A stretch of 18,202 bases of DNA, taken from the NCBI GenBank assembly GCA_035477015.1, contig DATILB010000349.1:1-18202 (forward strand), in the 5' to 3' direction. Of the stretch, positions 8,600 to 13,143 are shown piece by piece. The translations under genes were made by a program, and so were the position numbers. Within the stretch, counting starts at the first letter, position 1. Every line of letters starts with the position of its first letter. Source of the DNA: SSC3 sp035477015. Its GTDB lineage: Bacteria; Actinomycetota; Actinomycetes; Propionibacteriales; Nocardioidaceae. The notes under the pieces were generated by a model that saw only the letters and a program-made list of their open reading frames with translations, searched no databases and was not told the DNA's origin.

Positions 8600-8671
8600 C
8601 AGAGTTGTCCTTCCACGCACATAGAGTGTCCGCACGCTCTAACCCATAAACGGAGGGTACGTCTTCCCGCG
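8600..8671. promoter_or_regulatory. Divergent mrx1/uvrD2 promoter region
   Basis: These 72 bases must hold both promoters unless they lie inside the coding regions. Toward uvrD2, TTGTC at 8605-8609 and TAGAGT at 8622-8627 fit the two halves and exact spacing of the TTGTCRGTG-N8-TAnnnT damage-type promoter, although the GTG part is CTTC here. Toward mrx1, GGGAA (minus, 8668-8664) and GTT (8643-8641), 20 bases apart counting from GGAA, resemble a SigH/SigR-type thiol-stress promoter at the upper spacing limit. Both would start transcription near 8633. These are eye-level matches only. Confidence 0.3.
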
Positions 8672-10726
8672 ATGTCTGTGATGTCCGCCTCAGCCCGGTC
8701 TCCCGAGCAGCTGCTGGAGGCGCTCGACCCCGAGCAGCGTGAGGTTGCGACCGCTGTGCGCGGCCCGGTGAGGGTGCTTGCGGGTGCCGGCACCGGCAAG
8801 ACCCGGGCGATCACGCACCGCATCGCCTACGGAGTCGCGACGGGGGTGTTCAACCCCCACGAGGTCCTAGCGGTCACCTTCACCACGCGCGCGGCGGGCG
8901 AGATGCGGCTGCGGTTGCGCGCGCTCGGGGCCGAGGGCGTGCAGGCCCGCACCTTCCACTCGGCCGCGCTGCGGCAGGCTCGCTTCTTCTGGCCCAAGGT
9001 GTACGGCGGCGAGCTGCCCCAGCTGACCGAGTCCAAGCTCCCGCTGGTCGGAGGTGCGGCGCGGCGCAACCGGGTCGAGACCGATCAGGGGACTTTGCGC
9101 GACCTCGCGAGCGAGATCGAGTGGGCCAAGGTCAGCAACGTCCGACCCGACGACTACGCCAAGGTCGCGGCGGATCGAGGCCGGAGTGTCAGTGGTCATG
9201 ACGGGGCGACGGTCGCCCACGTCTTCGCGACGTACGAAGAGCTCAAGCGCGACGCCGGCCGGATGGACATGGAGGACGTGCTGCTCTGCTGCGCGGCGCT
9301 GCTCTCCGAGGACGAGCGCGTCGCCGCACAGGTGCGTCGTCAGTACAAGCACTTCGTGGTCGACGAGTTCCAGGACGTCAGCCCGATCCAGTCCGCCCTG
9401 CTCGACCTGTGGCTGGGCGGGCGAGACACCCTGTGCGTGGTGGGCGACCCGGCGCAGACGATCTACTCGTTCGCGGGCGCGAACGCCGACTACCTACGCG
9501 ACTTCCCACGCCGCTATCCCGGCACCACCAACGTCGAGCTGGTCCGCAACTACCGCTCGACCCCGCAGGTCGTGGCGGTCGCCAACCAGCTGCTGGCCGG
9601 CACGTCGACCGGTGCGGTCACGCTGCGCTCGCAGCAGGAGCCCGGTGCCGACGTCCGCTACTTCGAGCACTCCGACGAGGTGGCCGAGGCCGAGGCGGCG
9701 GCGGCCGAGATCAAGAGTCTCGTCACCGCCGGTGTCCCGGTCTCCGAGATCGCCGTGCTGTTCCGGATCAACGCACAGTCCGAGGCGTTCGAGGAGGCGC
9801 TGGCGGCTCGCAGCATCCCCTACGTCGTACGCGGCGCCGAACGCTTCTTCCAGCGGGCCGAGGTCCGACAGGCTGTCACGCTGCTGCGCGGGTCCGCCCG
9901 GTCCGGTGAGGGTGAGGCGGACATGGTCGGCACCGTGAAGGCGGTCCTTACGGGCATGGGCTGGACCGATACGGCGCCGACCGGTCGTGGCAACGCCCGC
10001 GACCGTTGGGAGTCCCTGCAGGCACTGGTCGACCAGTCGGTCGCCTTCGACGGCGAGGGCCTCAACGCCTTCGTCGACGACCTCGACCGCCGGGCCTCGG
10101 AGCAGCACGCACCCGTGGCCGACGGCGTCACCGTCGCGACCATGCACGCCGCCAAAGGGCTGGAGTGGGACGCCGTCTTCGTCTGCGGGGTCCACGAGGG
10201 CACGCTGCCGATCGTGTACGCCGAGACGCCGGTTGCCGTCGAGGAGGAGCGTCGCCTCCTCTATGTCGCGATGACGCGAGCCCGGCAGCGGCTCACCGTC
10301 AGCTGGTCGCGAGCACGCACACCGGGCGGCAGGGCCAGCCGCAAGCCCAGTCGCTTCCTGGACGGGCTGCGCCCCCAGGTGCAGAGCGACCGAGCCACCC
10401 CCTCGCAGAAAGCCCAGAAGAAGAAGACCTGCCGCGTGTGCCAGGAACCGCTGGTCTCCGTCGCGGACCGTCGGCTCGGCCGTCACGAGGGCTGCGAGTC
10501 GTCGTACGACGAGGCGCTCTACGAGCGCTTGCGCGAGTGGCGCAAGGCCACGGCGGAGGAGGCGAGCGTGCCGGCGTTCGTGGTCTTCAGCGACCGCACC
10601 CTCCAGGCCATCGCCGAGGTGCACCCCAAGAACCAGGCCGAGATGATGCGGATCAGCGGCATCGGGGCGAGCAAGTGGGAGAGCTACGGAGAGGCCGTGC
10701 TGGCCTTGATCAGCAGCCATTCCTGA
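8672..10726 (+). CDS. uvrD2: ATP-dependent DNA helicase UvrD2
   Basis: This is a superfamily 1A 3'-5' helicase of the actinobacterial UvrD2 type, 684 residues (about 700 in mycobacteria). Motifs in order are GAGTGKT (K43), DEFQD (D231-E232), GDPAQTIYSFAGA, NYRST, MHAAKGLEW (H492) and MTRAR (534-538). A Zn-type motif C587-x2-C590-x14-H605-x2-C608 links the motor to a C-terminal HRDC domain (about 630-682). This linker is tetracysteine in mycobacteria and is needed for unwinding, so the third cysteine is histidine here. The start is the first in-frame ATG after the divergent mrx1 gene; a second ATG lies at 8681. The only good Shine-Dalgarno sequence, GGAGGG at 8652-8657, is 14 bases away, unusually far. 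Extending upstream to 8480 would run antisense through mrx1 and was rejected. Confidence 0.93.
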   Translation: MSVMSASARSPEQLLEALDPEQREVATAVRGPVRVLAGAGTGKTRAITHRIAYGVATGVFNPHEVLAVTFTTRAAGEMRLRLRALGAEGVQARTFHSAALRQARFFWPKVYGGELPQLTESKLPLVGGAARRNRVETDQGTLRDLASEIEWAKVSNVRPDDYAKVAADRGRSVSGHDGATVAHVFATYEELKRDAGRMDMEDVLLCCAALLSEDERVAAQVRRQYKHFVVDEFQDVSPIQSALLDLWLGGRDTLCVVGDPAQTIYSFAGANADYLRDFPRRYPGTTNVELVRNYRSTPQVVAVANQLLAGTSTGAVTLRSQQEPGADVRYFEHSDEVAEAEAAAAEIKSLVTAGVPVSEIAVLFRINAQSEAFEEALAARSIPYVVRGAERFFQRAEVRQAVTLLRGSARSGEGEADMVGTVKAVLTGMGWTDTAPTGRGNARDRWESLQALVDQSVAFDGEGLNAFVDDLDRRASEQHAPVADGVTVATMHAAKGLEWDAVFVCGVHEGTLPIVYAETPVAVEEERRLLYVAMTRARQRLTVSWSRARTPGGRASRKPSRFLDGLRPQVQSDRATPSQKAQKKKTCRVCQEPLVSVADRRLGRHEGCESSYDEALYERLREWRKATAEEASVPAFVVFSDRTLQAIAEVHPKNQAEMMRISGIGASKWESYGEAVLALISSHS

Positions 10727-10770
10727 CCGTGAATCGACGCTCCGCGGCAGGATCTCGTGTGCCAGGTAAC

Positions 10771-10796
10771 TTTTTCAAAAATTAGTCATAAAAAGG
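10771..10796 (+). promoter_or_regulatory. AT-rich WhiB7 box
   Basis: In this GC-rich genome, 21 of 26 bases are A or T, including a symmetric TTTTTCAAAAA at 10771-10781 and an AAAAA at 10790-10794. The box ends two to three bases before the -35 element. WhiB7 is known to activate its own promoter by placing its C-terminal AT-hook in the minor groove of an A/T stretch just upstream of -35, so this is very probably the autoactivation site. Confidence 0.72.
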
Positions 10797-10797
10797 T

Positions 10798-10827
10798 TTG
10801 CTCCTTACATGAGCACGCCGGTACCGT
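10798..10827 (+). promoter_or_regulatory. whiB7 promoter (-35/-10)
   Basis: TTGCTC at 10798-10803 and TACCGT at 10822-10827 are separated by 18 bases, a plausible primary-sigma promoter. Its position right after the AT-rich box supports it. Transcription would begin near 10834, giving an untranslated leader of about 410 bases before whiB7, in keeping with the long leaders known for this gene. Confidence 0.62.
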
Positions 10828-10904
10828 GATCTCACCCAACCGGGTAAACCGCGCAACCTGGCTCTGACAAAGCCCGCGCCCGAGGACATGAAGGAGGTGC
10901 ACCC

Positions 10905-11126
10905 ATGATCAACGCCATCAACACCCAGACGCAGAGCTGCTTCGGCACGCCGGTATCTGGCCGTGTTCTCACGGCTTGGACGCGTGCCCTCCCGATGACC
11001 ACGGGTGAGGCAGTCCTCGCCATGGGCACCGGTATCGCCGTCCAGGGGACGGGTGCGTCCAAGCACCGCGCCTTCGCCGACAACGGCACTTTCCCGGGGA
11101 CCTCCGTCTGGAGTCCGCCAACCTGA
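10905..11126 (+). CDS. whiB7 leader ORF (73 codons)
   Basis: This upstream ORF in the whiB7 leader probably acts as a sensor of translation rather than through its product. AAGGAGGTG at 10891-10899 lies 5 bases before the ATG, the strongest Shine-Dalgarno sequence near here. Its codon choice is genuinely coding-like: by my count 60 of 73 codons end in G or C, and the first 16 all do. The peptide starts MINAINTQTQSCFG and ends SVWSPPT. It has no domain I recognise, one cysteine, and no clear signal or membrane segment. The stop at 11124-11126 lies inside a small hairpin, and the last codons form part of a possible antiterminator. whiB7 leaders in mycobacteria and streptomycetes use upstream ORFs in this way. 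Whether a stable 73-residue protein accumulates is unknown. Confidence 0.75.
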   Translation: MINAINTQTQSCFGTPVSGRVLTAWTRALPMTTGEAVLAMGTGIAVQGTGASKHRAFADNGTFPGTSVWSPPT

Positions 11127-11155
11127 GTACAACTCAGACCGGCAGACCTCCAGGC
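11102..11155 (+). promoter_or_regulatory. Candidate antiterminator in whiB7 leader
   Basis: GTCTGGAG at 11106-11113 (end of the leader ORF) can pair with CTCCAGGC at 11148-11155: 8 pairs, one of them G-U. The second strand includes AGGC (11152-11155), the foot of the terminator stem, so the two folds exclude each other. Nested inside is a perfect 6-bp hairpin (11123-11128 with 11132-11137, loop ACA) that contains the leader-ORF stop. A competing short hairpin, CTCC 11102-11105 with GGAG 11110-11113, could free the terminator. A ribosome at the stop codon would cover 11106-11113. Confidence 0.5.
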
Positions 11156-11195
11156 CGCGGAACCCGACAAGGGATCCGCGGCCTTCGTGTTTCTC
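11152..11195 (+). terminator. Attenuator terminator before whiB7
   Basis: AGGCCGCGGA (11152-11161) and TCCGCGGCCT (11175-11184) form a perfect 10-bp GC-rich stem. After an A-A mismatch, CCC/GGG (11163-11165 with 11171-11173) extends it inside, leaving a GACAA loop. The stem is followed by the T-rich TTCGTGTTTCTC. It stands 26 bases after the leader-ORF stop and 58 bases before whiB7, so it must be conditional rather than absolute. Confidence 0.8.
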
Positions 11196-11216
11196 AAAGG
11201 CAAAACCAATAACGAG

Positions 11217-11235
11217 AAGTTGCTCAACTTGGAGG
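11217..11235 (+). promoter_or_regulatory. whiB7 ribosome-binding site with adjoining hairpin
   Basis: GGAGG at 11231-11235 is spaced 7 bases from the whiB7 ATG. Directly before it, AAGTTG (11217-11222) and CAACTT (11225-11230) are complementary; with a workable loop this gives a 5-bp A/T-rich hairpin ending at the base before the Shine-Dalgarno sequence. It could stack on or limit access to the site, but is weak. Confidence 0.5.
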
Positions 11236-11242
11236 TGAACAG

Positions 11243-11527
11243 ATGAGTATCAGCGTCCTGGACGCGCCGTTCAGCGCCGGTCTGGACGAGGAACAGCTGC
11301 CGTGTCTCGTCAACGACTCGGAGCTGTTCTTCGCGGAGAGCCCGGCCGACGTGGAGCTGGCGAAGGCTCTGTGCGTGGACTGCCCGGTCCGCGCCGAGTG
11401 CCTGGCCGGAGCTCTCGAGCGTCGCGAGCCATGGGGCGTCTGGGGTGGCGAGCTTTTCCTTCAGGGGATCGTCATTCCACGCAAGCGGCCGCGGGGCCGG
11501 CCGCGCAAGAACGAGGTTGCAGCCTGA
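11243..11527 (+). CDS. whiB7: Transcriptional activator WhiB7 (Fe-S, AT-hook)
   Basis: This is a 94-residue WhiB-family regulator that binds the primary sigma factor and turns on intrinsic antibiotic-resistance genes when translation is disturbed. Cysteines C21, C44, C47 and C53 bind a [4Fe-4S] cluster (C-x22-C-x2-C-x5-C). EPWGVWGGE at 62-70 is the sigma-contact turn, and the C-terminal RGRPRK at 84-89 is the AT-hook that separates WhiB7 from other WhiB proteins. The start ATG follows GGAGG by 7 bases. The long leader with an ORF and terminator, and the AT-rich box upstream, are as expected for an autoactivated, attenuation-controlled whiB7. It sits after uvrD2, as in mycobacteria. Confidence 0.95.
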   Translation: MSISVLDAPFSAGLDEEQLPCLVNDSELFFAESPADVELAKALCVDCPVRAECLAGALERREPWGVWGGELFLQGIVIPRKRPRGRPRKNEVAA

Positions 11528-11641
11528 CCCTTCGACGGGCTTCCCCCTGACCGCGACCTGAACCACCACGGGCACTCACGCAGTGCTCACACCTGAAACG
11601 GACAACACCACATGAACTTCAACACGAACCGGAGCACGACC

Positions 11642-11818
11642 ATGATGAACTTCTTGATCCACGAAGATCTGGCCCGAGCACAGATGACCGAGCGCCTGGG
11701 AGAGGCGCGTGAGCTGCAGCGTCAACGAGAGATCCTGCGCTCACGCCGGATCTCCCGCCGCGCAGAGCGCGCGGCCCAGCAGGCCCGCCTCGCGCTGGCC
11801 CGCTCGATTTCCAACTGA
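11642..11818 (+). CDS. Small basic helical protein, unknown
   Basis: This 58-residue protein (MMNFLIHEDLARAQM...) is rich in Arg, Glu, Gln, Ala and Leu and is probably one long alpha helix or coiled coil with a basic second half. I know no function for it. I chose the ATG at 11642 because GGAG (11631-11634) lies 7 bases before it; the in-frame ATG at 11612 has no Shine-Dalgarno sequence. It begins 114 bases after whiB7 with no terminator visible between, and is followed 13 bases later by a strong terminator hairpin. It is therefore probably transcribed with whiB7 and induced with it. Its basic helical nature could suit binding to nucleic acid or the ribosome, but this is speculation. Confidence 0.65.
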   Translation: MMNFLIHEDLARAQMTERLGEARELQRQREILRSRRISRRAERAAQQARLALARSISN

Positions 11819-11830
11819 ACCCGGCCGGAG

Positions 11831-11863
11831 AGGGGCCCCTACCGAAACTCGGTAGGGGCCCCT
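11831..11863. terminator. Bidirectional 14-bp terminator hairpin
   Basis: AGGGGCCCCTACCG (11831-11844) and CGGTAGGGGCCCCT (11850-11863) form a perfect 14-bp stem with an AAACT loop. It lies between the convergent ends of the small helical-protein gene and the TetR gene, so it can serve both strands. There is no real T-run on either side, which is common for actinobacterial terminators. Each arm contains the self-complementary GGGGCCCC. Confidence 0.8.
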
Positions 11864-11865
11864 AC

Positions 11866-13023
11866 TCATGCGAGCAAGTGCCGGCCGACGGCAGCCAGTG
11901 TCGCCTCCAGATCGCCGAGGGCGCGCAGCTCGTCGTCGCGCGCCACTGACTCGAGGGTCACGAAGAACGCAGCGATGCGAAGCCGGATCTCGGGTGGGTC
12001 CCAGTCGGGGTGTACCGCGGCAAGATGAAGCCGCCATTCGTCCATCAGTGATGACCTCGCGGACAGCACGGGGCGCGCGAGCTCGGCCGGGAGTGCATCG
12101 CACTCGACGAGCGCGATGGCCGCGAGGGAGGTGTTCGTCAGGACAGCACGCACGGTGGCGGCGACAGCTGCGTCGAGTGCCGCGCGTGCGTCCGCGGTCT
12201 CGCTGACCGCCTGGTGACGAGCCAGCCGGAAGACCTCGACCGCGCGGATCGCCGCCGCCTGAAGCACCCCCACCTTCGAGCCGAGCTCCTGGTAGACACG
12301 AGTGCTCGCCGTCCCGGCCCGGGACCGGAGGTCCGACATCGCGACGTTGTGGAATCCGTGTCGGGCGAACAGCTCGATGGCCGCCCCCAGCAGCTCCTCG
12401 CGCCGGCTCGACGGCAGCCCGGGGCCGACGACACTGGCCAACGGGCCGGGCGACGGCAAGCGAGCCACGAGCAGCCCGGCGAGCAAAGCCGACAGCACAG
12501 CGTGCTCGCGCACGTCGTGGGGGTGAGCCGGCACCCAGGACCGGCTCCACACCACGCCGAGAAGTACCCCCGCCAGAAGGCGCACGTCGTCCGGGCCCAG
12601 GTCGGGGCGGGCCGCCTGCACCCTCCCCTCAACATGCGCCACTAGCCGAGCCTCGAGCAGCTGTGCCTCGAGGAGGTGCACCGGCTCCAGGTGGAGACGC
12701 TCGCGGCGCACCAGCACGCCTGTGCGCCGGTGGCTGACCGCGATGGTCGCCAGGCACTCCGCCAGCTCGCCCGGCTCACTCTCCAGACGCTCGAGCACGA
12801 ACTCAACGGACCCGATGCCGATGACGCGTAAGACGTCCTGCTTGTTTCGGAAGTGCCGGTAGAGCGCCGACGGGCCCATGCCCACCGCTTCCGCCAGGTC
12901 CTGCATCGACACCGCGGCGTACCCCCGCGTGTAAAAGAGCTCGGCGGCCGCGAACAGCACCAGCTCGCGACGGTTCCGGGGGCGAACCGCGGGGACCGTG
13001 GCGTTGGTGACGGGAGCAGGCAT
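11866..13023 (-). CDS. Tandem-domain TetR/AcrR-type regulator
   Basis: This 385-residue protein is about twice the usual TetR length and carries two TetR-type DNA-binding domains. The first (about 17-63) is canonical, ending GPSALYRHFRNKQDVL. The second (about 206-252) starts RREELLGAAIELFARHGF and ends STRVYQELGSK, with the normally aromatic, basic recognition end partly degenerate. Each is followed by a helical region, so the gene looks like an internal duplication or fusion, a layout also seen in other actinobacteria. It probably represses its own gene and the divergent hexosaminidase operon by binding the two GAAT-N5-ATTC sites between them; the ligand is unknown. GAGGA lies 4 bases before the ATG. 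The opposite-strand frames across it are shadows. Confidence 0.88.
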   Translation of the reverse strand: MPAPVTNATVPAVRPRNRRELVLFAAAELFYTRGYAAVSMQDLAEAVGMGPSALYRHFRNKQDVLRVIGIGSVEFVLERLESEPGELAECLATIAVSHRRTGVLVRRERLHLEPVHLLEAQLLEARLVAHVEGRVQAARPDLGPDDVRLLAGVLLGVVWSRSWVPAHPHDVREHAVLSALLAGLLVARLPSPGPLASVVGPGLPSSRREELLGAAIELFARHGFHNVAMSDLRSRAGTASTRVYQELGSKVGVLQAAAIRAVEVFRLARHQAVSETADARAALDAAVAATVRAVLTNTSLAAIALVECDALPAELARPVLSARSSLMDEWRLHLAAVHPDWDPPEIRLRIAAFFVTLESVARDDELRALGDLEATLAAVGRHLLA

Positions 13024-13041
13024 CGTGTCCTCGGAGAAAAG

Positions 13042-13070
13042 TGAATATCAAATTCCAGACATCAGCGTAA
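13042..13070 (-). promoter_or_regulatory. Candidate promoter of the TetR gene
   Basis: On the minus strand, TTACGC (13070-13065) and TATTCA (13047-13042) are separated by exactly 17 bases, a fair primary-sigma promoter. The -10 element lies inside the first GAAT-N5-ATTC palindrome, so binding there would block RNA polymerase: a direct route to autorepression. Called by eye. Confidence 0.42.
13043..13055. promoter_or_regulatory. Operator candidate 1 (GAAT-N5-ATTC)
   Basis: GAAT, spacer ATCAA, ATTC form a 13-bp palindrome preceded by GT, about 20 bases before the TetR start and overlapping its presumed -10 element. The same arms and spacing recur at 13108-13120. Confidence 0.5.
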
Positions 13071-13107
13071 CGAATGCAGCCAGGACACGTTATGGACCCA
13101 GCGGAGT

Positions 13108-13120
13108 GAATTTGGGATTC
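13108..13120. promoter_or_regulatory. Operator candidate 2 (GAAT-N5-ATTC)
   Basis: GAAT, spacer TTGGG, ATTC, preceded by GT like site 1, lie 24 bases before the hexosaminidase start. Centres of the two sites are 65 bp apart, about six helical turns, so a protein with two DNA-binding domains could in principle contact both. I could not identify the hexosaminidase promoter itself. Confidence 0.5.
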
Positions 13121-13143
13121 TCCTGAGTGAAGGAGTGGTTCGC

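Noticed and set aside
8600..8635. N-terminal extension of mycoredoxin to 8635
   Set aside because: The ATG at 8599 has an AAGGA at 8 bases and gives the normal family length; the extension is Arg-rich and would itself hold that ribosome-binding site.
8480..8671. N-terminal extension of UvrD2 to an ATG at 8480
   Set aside because: It would run antisense through most of mrx1 and its ribosome-binding site; UvrD2 family proteins begin near the 8672 start.
9494..10720. 408-codon minus-strand frame opposite uvrD2
   Set aside because: It covers the helicase, Zn-linker and HRDC coding region on the other strand and shows no domain of its own.
10782..11132. 116-codon minus-strand frame across the whiB7 leader
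   Set aside because: It passes through the promoter, leader ORF and switch hairpins, with no ribosome-binding site or recognisable product.
11612..11641. Earlier ATG for the small basic helical protein
   Set aside because: No Shine-Dalgarno sequence before 11612, whereas the ATG at 11642 has GGAG at 7 bases.
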